Source: Andrena cerasifolii
Taxonomy: Eukaryota > Arthropoda > Insecta > Hymenoptera > Andrenidae
DNA length: 64,000 nucleotides
Assembly: GCF_050908995.1 (NCBI RefSeq)
Contig: NC_135120.1
Coordinates: forward strand, 20,163,433 to 20,227,432
Direction of reading: 5' to 3'
The translations under genes and the position numbers were made by a program. A model generated the notes under the pieces. The model did not search any database. It saw only the letters and a program-made list of their open reading frames with translations, and was not told the origin of the DNA. Shown here piece by piece: positions 39,201-50,224 of the stretch; within the stretch, counting starts at the first letter, position 1, and every line of letters starts with the position of its first letter.

Positions 39201-41556
39201 GTTCTTTCCTCTCTACAGATTAATCGTTAGTGGAACGACCGGGAAAGCGAATCTCGCCGCCGCAGAGCGGTCTCACGGTTCTTAGAAAGAAGCCAGGCGA
39301 GCGTAATCTTAAGTAATGCGGCCCATTCGTCAGCTGTTAAATTTTACAGTGCCGCCCGGACAAATGGCCGCCCGGGATGGAGTTGCAAATCAGGAATTTG
39401 TCACGGCGGGACCGCTCTTTAAACGACTGTCCCCCGCCTTCGGAACTCGCGGGCGTTCCGTCTGATAACGCTTTTAAATTTTCGTTAGCGGTCCGCGCCG
39501 CGCTGCCCGCCTAAACGACGGAAAGTAAGAAGAACGGTCACACGGCGGAGAAACACACAGCAGACATCCTCCCCGCTCTATTCAGCAACTCGGTACGTTT
39601 ATATCGGTCGTCCCACCGGCAGTCTTGGCGAATCTCGAATAGACCGCGGTGCACTGCCCGCGCAACCCCGTTGCCAGTGGATTTTCCATGGAAAATCTCA
39701 AGGATCTTCCGCCGTAGCGTCTGACGCGTCGTTTCGCGCTATCACCTCGAGCGATAACAAAAATCCTACCGAAAAACGTAACTCTAACAGACTCGGGAAG
39801 GGGAACGATTAATCAGTTCCCAAAGCGCGATAGCGTTTAATAAAAAGATGCACACCGCGAACGCGTGGCTCGAACTGAAAACGATAAGGCGGTGTACGCA
39901 GCGGCGAACCCATTTCAAACCTCCGAGTAGCAAACAATAATTACAGTTGTTCAGGAAGCCTTGGACGAGCTCGAGAAAATACCGATACAATCTCAAGCGT
40001 GCACCGGGGTCCTTCGAGTCTCTGTACTTTTAGTTCTTCCCTGGAAACAACACCACACCGACGGTTGGCCCCTTCTGTGCGTGTTATACGGTCTCCCGTA
40101 TCGCGGCACCCTCGTTCCTTCGTTTTATATTATTAAGTTTCTAACGTACTGAAAAGAGCCGGGCGGAATGTGCTTCAGCCGGCGGGATAGCCGCGTTAGC
40201 ACGGCGCAACGCTAATATTGCCCAAGGATCTTGCCAAATTGTAGCAATAAGCGTCCCGACGTCGGTGGCCCCCTCGCGACACCGCATTCTGATATGTTCC
40301 CGGCTGGCTGCGGCGAGGGCGGCCCCGAAACTTCCCCAGCCGCGGTCATTATCAACCCACCCCCGACCCGCGGGGTTAATCGAGCCGTCGCGAGAAGAAA
40401 TTTTGGCTTCATTGCGAGAGAAACTTCTTTTCCTTTATCGTAGACGCGCGACAAACCCGGCTCGTCCACTGTTCCCGCCCCGCCGCCCCTCTACGGCTCG
40501 TCCTCGCTCTATCCGCGACTACTGTTTCCCTGGCAGGAAACTTTTATTGCCCGCGAGCACTTCGTTTCGCGCGAGATTTACTTAGACCGCCGGCGACGGA
40601 TTGTATTAAAAAAAATTTGATTACAAGGGCGGGCGAGACGCATCGAGGGAGTTTGAGGGTTGTGCAGTCACGGGCGGATGTATCTGGGAAGGGTTGCTTC
40701 CGCGTTCAACTTTGACGGACGTTGAAGTGGCAGCCAGAGGACTCGTAGAGTTCTACTTACCTTGAATTTCTACTTACCTATCGCAGGAAATTCTGCGTTG
40801 TTTCGCGCCCACTTAGAAGCCATTACTCCGAATTCTGCGAAGTGGTTCTGCAGTCATAATTCAGCGCGCCTGAACGTGACGTTCGAAATAAGTTTCAATT
40901 CAGTTCGCTCCGCTGCGAATCTTAGTCGCCTGAGTTGTAACGCGTTCGTCTATTGTGAAACGCGAGAGCGCAGTGTTTTACAGCTTAATGCGCCTTATGA
41001 CGATTTAGATCCGCGTGCAGTTCTTACTGCGAGCGGAGGGAACAAGCGCGTTTCTGTACAGTCCCCTTCGTTACATGTACAGTGAATCCTGTTACGTCAT
41101 TAGAGAGCATCTAATAACTTCGCTGCCGGTAGTCGGCGCATTAACGTTAATTCAATATGAAGAGCTCCTCATCTGTGAGATCCTTGTGTGCCGGTGTCCC
41201 TGGGAGGTATTCGGCCCACCACTTTTGTCCCGGTCGGTTACTCGTGACTCACGGGATGCCGCTAGAGCCATGCGAAACGAGCCGCGCCGCGAACGGCGCA
41301 CAGTGGTCCGATGCGTAGAGGAGAAAGTGGAAAAAACTCATAACTTCGGCATTTCTCAATATTTTTTAATTATTTTTGTTTCATGTTACTTCTTAAATAT
41401 CAAACTTAATATATTATTAAAGAAATAACTTAATATGACTTTTTTACACATAAAATGTGTAATTTTATTAAATTTTATAAAATGGGTAATTAGGCGTTAT
41501 AAACTAACATTTTAACATACGTAAATTATACATTACTTTATATACAACACTTATGT
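36225..41556. other. Intergenic, no gene supported
   Basis: GC-rich blocks alternate with AT-rich ones. Frames at 37146-37439, 37713-38111 and 38276-38848 overlap others on the opposite strand and have no recognisable domain. I looked for continuing exons with matching splice phase and found none that convinced me. Confidence 0.35.
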
Positions 41557-41844
41557 TTATTTAAGAATATTTACAAAACCTATATATACATATTTTATTA
41601 ACGATTGTGCTTCTTCGCTAAGTGGAAGTGACTTGATCTTTAGTTCTGGTCTTAAGTGACTAATATAAGGATCCGAAGTTGCCAGAAAAGTGTTGAACAT
41701 ATCCTGATTCGTTGGCAAATGAGAGCATTTCCTGGTGTGATGTTGTCTATAATATCTACAGTCTTTGTTTCTGCTTTCCTGAGCCTCTTCTGATAGTGAA
41801 CGCACAGGTAAAACAGTACATTCAATAATGGCCTTGCCGTGCAT
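41557..41844 (-). pseudogene. Fragment resembling a transposon-associated ORF
   Basis: The 95-residue frame contains LSEEAQESRNKDCRYYR, HHTRKCSH, and TNQDMFNTFLATSDPYIS. This pattern (SEEAxExRNK ... RKxSR ... DxxNxLLxxSDPxI) recalls uncharacterised proteins that occur in many copies in insect genomes and that I take to be transposon-derived; this is from memory and unverified. The sequence upstream on the minus strand contains stops, so this is probably the tail of a decayed ORF. It could instead be the last exon of a domesticated copy. Confidence 0.5.
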
Positions 41845-43866
41845 TAAAATTTAATTTAAAGAATCTACATATCGCGTGGCTTCAAATTTCCTTTTATGAA
41901 TTTCACATGATTTGCAATATACACATTTGACACGGTGGTAAATCATGTTTTGTTGGAATGCATTCCTATGAGAGTAGCAATTTTGTACAGGCACGAAAAT
42001 CATCCGAAACGCGTAGCGAAGAGCCGTGAACCTATTCAGGAGTCCTGCTGTACCCCCAAAATTTCATGCGTTCTCACACTTTAAACATTAATATCAGCTA
42101 ATGTTGCAAGAAGTAGCAGCTGATTTTTGCAGGACATTTATGTGATGGTATCTACTTTAAAAATATATAAAGCTTTTTTTGTAGGCCTACAAAAAGCAGT
42201 TACAACCTGAAATTATACGTACCTTTCTTTAAGGCTCGAAAACATATTTCGATTATGTATTTTGAAAACAATTTACGTCATACATAAGCCGAGACTATAC
42301 CCGTTTACAATACATAATTCATTTGATTATAAATGCCCCCAAAAGTAAAAGGAAAATGTCGAAACTTTGGTTAGAAAGCTGTCAGAATCTCGCTAGCATA
42401 TGGAAGGTCTACTTCAGATGCATTTTACTTCCGCATTAAAGAGAAAAACATGTATGCCTTTTCATAGCAAGATAGATTGGTTCATTGTCTTCCAGAAAAT
42501 AATAATCGATACCTAAAAACCCGACTTTCATAATTTAGGGTTTTCTCCAGGTTGGAACCACTGTGCGGCGGTCGTAAATGGGCATCAGTGTTGGGAAGTT
42601 TATTAAATCAGAGCCGCGGTTTTTGGATTAATCCGGCGGTCGGCGGAGACGCGTCAAGTCGTGTCGCGGTGCCACGGCGGCGATCGGAATTGAAGCGTTC
42701 GCGGAGGACTTTCTAGCCGTCCCTGTAAACCTGCTCGCCGTTCGTGTGATCTCTCTACTGCTCGAATACTGAGCGTTGATTGTAAATACCCGAGTCGCCT
42801 CAATTACGCCGCCTCAGCCTGAAGCCTGGCATCATTAAAACGTTAAATACCGCTGTAACTTGGGAACAGGGTCCAGCAGGATAAAAGTTTTCGCGAAATT
42901 CTGTCCTGCTATTTTTTTTTTTTTATTACCTCTGGTCGTTGATTGCGTCTCGAAAAGTTACGGACAGATTTTACGAAATACCTTGTACGAGGCACCGTTT
43001 AAACAGTTTCGCGTTTCTTTGAATTGTTGTCGGTTTAATCGTCCCCGCAGGCTGGGTCCCTTGTGTTCATGGATCTTTTGTTGGGCAGATTGGAAATTGC
43101 GGTGCCGCCTGGAGTTACGCGGAAAGGAGCGTCAATCTCGCGTTAATTCGTTTCGGTCATAGGCGTGTATGGTTTCCAGTGGAATATAAACCACGGCGCG
43201 GGGGGATGAAAATAACAGCCGAATGGAGGACGGCCGGGGAACAGCCGGTGACAGAAAAGTTATTGGATCGCGTCTGCGGTTTAATAGGATTATTGCGATG
43301 GCCAGTCGAAAACTATCAGCTCACCGCGTGACGTCTCGAGGAGACTCGAAATTAAACATTTCTATCCGCGCCTCTCCAACGCGTTGCGCCGTCAAGCATT
43401 TCCTCCCGCCACGGCTTACCTATACGGATTTCTATCGGTTTCCCCGGCTCGCCAAGGCACCGGAGCATTCGCACTTTTATCGCGTGCATTGTGCGACCTC
43501 TGCGACCAACTCCTCGCCGTATGGAAAGTTAAAACGGTCTATCCTCTTCCTCTTGCGCCCTCTCCACGTGCAATCCTCTTTCCATAGTTTTTAATCGAAT
43601 AATTGTGAAAGGAAGTGGGTATTCGTATAATGAAATTCAGAAATTCACAATAGTAACGAGTATATTTATCGTGAGACATTAATCTTTTATATTCCTCTGG
43701 TGCTGTTTTAACATTCAGGACGATACACGGGAGGATCGCAACGATTGATAAAATTCAGAATGCTTCCAGGGAATGCGAGGGATGCAGTACCAAGTATGGG
43801 ATATACGTTGAATAATTTGTAAAGCATCGTGCGTTTCCGAGATCGTATTACATCATGGTAGGGGGA
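41845..43866. other. Intergenic, no gene supported
   Basis: AT-rich to about 42500, possibly more of the decayed element at 41557. It is then mixed up to the 3' end of the minus-strand protease homologue. The frames at 43223-43594 are short and lack domains. Confidence 0.35.
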
Positions 43867-46369
43867 TTAAAGTACACCAGTCACTTCGATGATCCAGTCC
43901 CTGACTTCTGATATGGCTGTGTAAGCTGTTGGGTAGTGGAATGCGCAGGACCGACTCCACGATGCTATGCCTACGGAGTTACGCGATATGTTTAGTAATG
44001 CCTACTCGTTAACTCGATAATCGTGCAGTGAAGATGCAGTTGCATACTAACAAGGGAAGTTCGGTTCCCCGAATTTTTCGTTTGTGCTCGTTTTTGGTTC
44101 CTCAGGGTGAAAATACACCCTAAAGGTTAACGAGTGTCTACCTGTTTTCCAGCATATCTTGAAAACTATAGTAGATATACAAAAAACTGTTGTAAAGGAA
44201 ATTTAATGGTTTTTTATGTTGAATAAAACTATGTAATCGAATTCTTTAAAATTTGTGGTGTGGAACATTTTGCTGTTTAAATTACAAACTTTAAACGATT
44301 CGATTACACAGTTTTACAGGTAATAAAAAGCAAAAGAAAAATAGTTTTCAAGATACACAGGAAAATAGGAAATCACTCATTAACCTTCAAGAGGTATTTT
44401 CACCCCGAAGAACCGAAAATGGGCAGAAACGAAAAATTGCCTGATATATCTATTGAAGTCCTCTACAAATCTGCAGAGTTTCAAAAAAAATCCCTTGCAG
44501 GTAAGCACTTTGGAACTGCAGATACAATTCTGTGATAGGATTCGTAAAAGCCGAAAGCAATTGACAAATCATGAATTCATTAACGCATCGATCATTCTAT
44601 ATTCACTCGACGTGTAATTACGCAGTGACACTCAGTACGTAGCGATAGTTACGCAGATATTAATATAGAAGCTGACGATATTAAAACTCACCGAAGAGAG
44701 TGTCATTGAAGACGAGGGGCGAGCCAGAATCCCCGACGCAGGCGCTCGAGGTGTCTGATAAGGCGCATAACATTCTGTGCGTTAATAAGTCACCTCCGCT
44801 AGTTTGCTGGCAGTCCTCGTTATTAATTTTCTGCATGGTGCTGCATAAAAGTTCCTCCGAGACGGGACCTAATAACTAAACAGCCCCGGTTGCAATATCC
44901 CGTTTCTAGGCGCAACGTTCAGCCGGGTTTTCGTGCTCTTCTTACCTCGGATACGCCCCAGCCGAGAACTTGAACCTGGGCACCGTTCTGGATCTCGGAG
45001 TGCAATTCTGGCAATTTTATCGGTCGCTTGGTAGAGTCAAACTCGATTTTCCTGGAGAGCTACGAAAGAGATGCAAAAAGAAATGCCATTACCGAGTTAA
45101 ATTCCATTTCTGGCGATCTTATTTGCACTTAATTTTAATTTAAAGTCTCATTATGAGTTCGTTAAAATATGGCTTTACACTTTAGCAAACTTTAGTAAAC
45201 TTTAGTGAAGTTTCGTGGTTTTCACACAGCAGTAATCATTTGCTTTCGGTGCAACTCGTATTATTCAAAGGTTCAGCGACCATTCTTCTCCACAATCCAC
45301 CTTTCAATGAAACTTTTAGCAGCTACCAAGCAGTCCCTTATAAAATATCAAGCACCCTGGCACGTAGGAATATTTTACCTCGACGAGGCCGACGTCGTAG
45401 TCGTAATTAATTTCGTTAAAGGCTGGGTGAATCGTGACGCCTTGGACGTCGTAAACGTCACCGCCTTGGTAGTAACAGGCCGCGCCGGCTCTCACGTGGA
45501 AGCTCTTCAGGTGTATCCTGTAACATCGAGGCTCGAGAAAAAAAGGAGGGAAAGAAGGAGCGTACCGGAAGGTACGGCCGCGTGTACGATGGTGCACGCG
45601 GGCCGATTGACAACGCGATATATTAATCTTGCCTGAGAGCGCACTGCGCCGACGTTATTATCCACTTCTCCCCGACGATACCGCCGCCGCAGAAATGCTC
45701 GACTTCGTGGCCGAAAAACGTGCCATTGTTCTGCAGCGAGACCTGCCGAGAGAGAGGGGGTGCAACGATTTTCTAAATGGCAAATCGACTGTGAAGATCG
45801 ATCGCGGGTTATATACTAACCGCAAATGGATATTTCTCTATGGCGGCCTTCTCTCCTCCGATAATCCTGGATTCCGGTGAGCCCGGGGATCGCGCTGACT
45901 GCGGGACGATTCTTCCTCGATAATCGCCTGTACAACATCCGAATCAGACGGAATGTTTAATGCGTTCAAGCGTCAAGGGGATAACTGGCACATGTGATCG
46001 GATGGTTTCCAGGGGAATAGAGGACGTTGTGTTATATAGTATTAGAGGACTCGCCTCGCTATTTCTCCAAGTTGTGGGGTTTCCCTTTGGATTTTACTTT
46101 AGGAAGCGAACTGTCTAACTATATTTCGAAATCTAACCTTGGATTGCGTTAATTATTATTATCATTAGTTATCGACGCTCTCGAGTCACCAGGTAATTAA
46201 GTTTACGGGTTACACACCGGGCAGTAGGGATTTATATAACAGCTTTCACAAGGTATACATATAAGGAGGCAGAGTGGTGAAATTGTTAAAAATAAACGTT
46301 ACTTATCAGTATGGAATCCGTCCCGAGCGCCGAACACCCGATGGCCACTAGCAACAGTACCACATGCAT
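43867..46369 (-). CDS. S1-family serine protease homologue, catalytic His replaced by Gln
   Basis: Seven minus-strand exons: 46369-46303, 45894-45821, 45742-45633, 45517-45379, 45059-44946, 44875-44692 and 43970-43867. They join in frame to 263 residues plus stop. A signal peptide starts MHVVLLLVAIGCSALG. The activation site is R32 before IIGGEKAA. The Cys-Gly-Gly strand is followed by TSAQC (residues 77-81) where active enzymes have TAAHC, so the catalytic His is Gln80. Asp125 (YDYDVGL) and Ser218 (CVGDSGSP) remain, and the GDSGGP motif is altered to GDSGSP. Ser212 occupies the S1 position, which suggests a chymotrypsin-like pocket. GWG and SRSCAFHYP are in the expected places. Intron 3 uses a GC donor (AG|GCAAG). 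Without the general-base His, hydrolysis should be negligible, so a binding or regulatory role in gut or haemolymph is an inference. Confidence 0.9.
44051..44497. mobile_element. Diverged palindromic MITE in the protease-homologue intron
   Basis: The left end is CAAGGGAAGTTCGGTTCCCC and the right end TCCCTTG, with inverted blocks GGGTGAAAATACACCC and TATTTTCACCCC. Layout and ends resemble the CAAGGGAAGATC family, but the interior is different, so I treat it as a relative. It lies wholly within the last intron (43971-44691) and does not touch exons. Confidence 0.65.
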
Positions 46370-46407
46370 TGTAGCTACGTTTGATGTCACTAAGGGAGAG
46401 CGGGTTC

Positions 46408-46414
46408 TTTATAA
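46408..46414 (-). promoter_or_regulatory. Candidate TATA box of the protease homologue
   Basis: TATAAAG on the minus strand, 39 bases before the start codon at 46369. With the usual spacing, transcription would begin about 10-15 bases upstream of the ATG, giving a very short leader. Position and match are good, but promoter function is inferred. Confidence 0.55.
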
Positions 46415-47074
46415 AGTCGCGGCTGCGGGCAATTTGTGTGCAAACAACAGGGTCCCTGCGATTCCTGTCTCTCTCTCTTTCATTTATCTCTGGAGGCCGC
46501 TAATGCCGCTAATGCAGTGACATTAAGGGCTGAATTGTCGCGCGGGTACAGCGCGTGTTTTCCACGTACGGTTAGAAAATGACTCAAGTTATTAAGATAA
46601 CGTCGAAAGAAGGAACGCCGTGTCGCAACGCGTCATAAATTCGGTGCTTCGTTAGAAGCCGAGTTTGTAGAATTCCAGAAGTCGCGCGGGGTGACGGCGC
46701 CGCTTGTTTTCCAATTTCTGGGACTCGTCATCACGGTCATTTCAATTCTGTGGCTTTCCACCAGTGGAACAGCTCGCGTCGCGCGAATCGATAGAACAGG
46801 GGTGTCGAACTAGCGGCTCACGAGCCGCAGTGGCTCCTTCTCCTCTTCGCCTGCTCCGTAGAGCCGTAGGAGAACGGCCCCCTCCACACCTACTTCACTC
46901 TGATGAATTTCTCCTCCGGGTGCCGCACTCTCTCCTTGCCGGGTCTCGTGGAACGCCTGGAGAAAAATAAGTGGGGGAAGCGACTGGCCGGGGGCCCGAC
47001 GTGCGGCTCTCGGAGTAGGGAAGTTCGACACTCCTGCGATAGAAGACTGGGGTTTAATGGTGAAAATGGTTCGC
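46415..47074. other. Intergenic between protease homologue and TA-flanked element
   Basis: CpG-rich with no coding feature. The frames on both strands at 46704-47102 are mutual shadows. Confidence 0.35.
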
Positions 47075-47076
47075 TA

Positions 47077-47923
47077 AGGTGAATGTCCCAATTTCTGCTC
47101 ATTTAAGAGGTTACTCGTCGGAAAGAAGGTGTAAAAAATTTGTTTGCGATCAAAATTTGCAGAGTAATTGATTAATTCTTTAATAATAAATCAACCGGTC
47201 GAAAACTATTTAAGAAAGATATTTCAAGACGTTTAACTACTAGTAATTTGTAATTAAATATAATGCTTTAAATGTCCGTATTTCTGCTCACGAAAAATAG
47301 CGATGTACGTATTTCTACTCACATAATATGTTGCCTTTTCAGGTTAAAATAAGTTACATCTTTTATGGAGGTGTTACATAACACAACAGTAAAGCATAAA
47401 ATAATGATAAACGAAAAATAAAATGCCTTCGTATAGAAATAGAGGTTACAGCATATATTGAATTGTGAGGTAATGTTGCCAAAATTTTGGTGAGTAGAAA
47501 TTCGGACACGACGGTGATTCACTTGACCCTAAACCTAATCACCTGTTTTCTACTTAAAATAATCAAAAATAGTAAAAAAAAATCTATATCCAGAGCACAA
47601 TACGGTATCTGTTTCTGTTAATAAATAAGAACGTTTCCTGAAAAAATCTATTTTCTGCCCAATTATCGAATACCAATAGTGATCTTGTTCCTTACGACAA
47701 CCAGCTAAAATACGGTAAACAAATCATGTGTCTCATTTTAAAAGTTTTTCGGTGCTTATGCTGCACTTTGATTAGCCCCAAGCTCGCGCAACACTCGCGT
47801 AAATGTTCAAATAATTTATAATTATTTTGTTGTAACTACAGTACAAACGTGACGCTTATAATAATAAGAAGAATACGAAATGAGCAGAAATGGGGACGCG
47901 AGCAGAAATTAGGACATTCACCT
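47077..47923. mobile_element. Non-autonomous TA-flanked inverted-repeat element
   Basis: The left end is AGGTGAATGTCCCAATTTCT and the right end AGAAATTAGGACATTCACCT, inverted with one mismatch. TA at 47075-47076 and 47924-47925 is the likely target duplication. Motifs like ATTTCTGCTCA recur inside both ends (for example 47281-47291 and the complement near 47880). No transposase-like frame spans it. TA duplication fits the Tc1/mariner superfamily. Confidence 0.75.
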
Positions 47924-47925
47924 TA

Positions 47926-48528
47926 AAACGCGTTTAATATAGAGAAACGACGTAATGGAGTTACTTTTTATTCCGTGGATATATTAATCGCAGTAAAGTG
48001 CTGAACACGGTTAATAAGAAGATCGCGAGCATCGCGGCCGGGGAATTTACATTTTAATATCTTCGGCGGGGAATCAGCGAGTAACTCCCCGCGGTGGTGA
48101 TGTATGTTAATTAAATAATAAATATCACGTTACGAGACCCCGTTGATGCGCTAAACGCGCGCACACTCGCGCGCAAGTGGCTGTCGTTAACAGACGGAAA
48201 TATATTTATCTGGGGCTGGCGACTCGTTTCATGACGGCGCGGCGCGTAATTGAAATTATTTTTCAAGATAATAGGCTCGCGCGCTTTCGGCTAATGAATC
48301 TGGTGCTGCGACAGAAATGCAGCTACAGTGAAAGCGAGCGCGCATTAACTCGCTGTTTTCACGCGTCCACTAATCTTGTAATAAATAATCGCCGGCGTGT
48401 ACTTACATGTACGTACGACATGATCTTCCACTGCGAGATTCACGTTTGAACTGGCAACGTCTCGCACAGTAGATCAAAGGAACAAATTCTTGTCGAGGAA
48501 TAAAAAGGAAAGCCTCGTGGTCCTGACT
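47926..48528. other. Intergenic, no gene seen
   Basis: Mixed composition. The 90-codon frame at 48177-48449 has no recognisable domain. Confidence 0.35.
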
Positions 48529-48846
48529 GACTATTAATTTGAATATAGAACTAGTAATAGTAAAAAGAAATAGAAATAGTAAAATTATTCGTATAAAACT
48601 GTTTATAATATTGATTGATGTTAATATAGGTCATGGTCTGATTGTTACTATGCGAAATGGGTGGTTCGATGTTGTCACAGTTTGATTCATTAAAGTATAC
48701 GGTTCTTAAAATTAAGAATACATATGATTGAATTATTGCAACTGAGATTTCTAGAATAAATAGTATATTTTGGACAATAATTATAATTGGTATATTTATT
48801 AGGAAATTATTTAATGAATTGCCTAGAAGTGGAAGTAAAAGGTGCT
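48529..48846 (-). pseudogene. Nuclear mitochondrial insertion: ATP6 3' end and COX3 5' end
   Basis: On the minus strand the first part encodes the C-terminus of ATP synthase subunit a: LLLPLLGNS, then FILEISVAIIQSYVF and a tail ending TVYFNES. At 48678 the COX3 frame begins with GTG and reads TTSNHPF, then VTI-S-PWPILTS, then a hydrophobic helix to about 48529. The match needs the invertebrate mitochondrial code: TGA must be Trp in SPWP, and AGA must be Ser there and in the ATP6 tail. The gene order ATP6-COX3 with almost no spacer is that of insect mitochondrial DNA. Flanking DNA does not look mitochondrial. It is not expressible as these proteins in the nucleus. Confidence 0.88.
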
Positions 48847-50169
48847 GAGGGGTATGCATGGAAACTATAGGAAAACGTGTCTATCACCATCTGTGACGCA
48901 TAAAGACATTTTAAAACACAGTGACGGGCCTTCTTCGAACCGATGCTTAGTAATACAATAATACCTATCAAGCGCGTGTTCAATAGAAAAATAATCAACG
49001 TTGACAGAATTCTCGATAAAACATATTCGCACCCCGAGGAACATACAAATAGCAAATCCGCATTAAAATGAACAGCTTCCCGAACAATAAACTGACGAAG
49101 CGTCGCCGCAGATTACCGAACGGAATTCCTTCACGCGTCAACAGCGTCTGCAAACGAGTCATTAACGTGACCAGAGGATCAAATGCAGGGCGTCATCCCC
49201 GTAAACACCGGCGGCGCGTTTTCGCATTAAAAAGATCGTCCGAGTAAATGCGGTGTAATTGCAATTACATGGTCCGCGTAATGCTCCGTATGCCCGCGAC
49301 AAGCCCGTTTGTACGGCAAAGGGAGAAACAGAGAGACAGAATGCCTGCGGCGTGTATAGAAGGGAGAGGGAAGGCGTGGACGTTAATTTCGCGCGGCTTT
49401 ATCGTCGCTCCTCGATCAGCAAAAATTATCGCAACAATTTTCGTAACTCGCCGGCGTATTTCACTCGGTCCTCCCCCCCTCATTCGTCCAGCCTTTGGCG
49501 AACGCCCACGCACGCGCGTAATCCAACGAGTAGACGCGAATCCGTGATAAATTCGGATGAACGTCGTACCCCACATTCACCCGTAATTTCAATAATCGCG
49601 TCGCGGCGACACGCGCGCCTCGGGCGCGCTCTTTTCTCTTTTTTTTTTATCGCCGACATCGGGGATAAATGACTAAACCAGTCGATTAAACGCTCGAGGC
49701 CAGCGATAAGGCGCGTTGCAGCGTTTCCCTTGCGAAACAGTGTTTTCGTGGAGCGCGTCAATTCGTCGAAGTGCGAGCAAGGAAAGCGCTGGTGCCTCGA
49801 AACGCGATAAAGTAAGGCTCTCAGATCTGACGGGGGCCTTCGATGTAACGAAAATCAGATTTCTTAGCTGGATGGACCACGTACGTCTTCCGGTCCTGAG
49901 TGTAGCTGCTTGTAGCTGAACTCTGTTTCTTCTGGAGAATTCGGCCGGTTTTGGGTGAAGTGTATAGCAATTTTATGTAAGATAGCTCGAAGCTTAAGAT
50001 AAAATCTCTGTTGGTTATTGAAGTTGTTGAGAAATGAGGAATATTTCGGGGGCTGCTAAATATCAAGGGCAACAAGTATGTTAACAGGAATGACTGAACT
50101 ACGAATTGCTCGAGCAGTCCGGTGAAATATTTTTTTAATTTTATTATTATTATTATTATTATTTTTAAA

Positions 50170-50224
<55 letters not shown>

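Noticed and set aside
48551..48859. 102-codon minus-strand frame as a nuclear membrane protein
   Set aside because: Its first half is mitochondrial ATP6. The second half is COX3 read in the wrong frame with the nuclear code.
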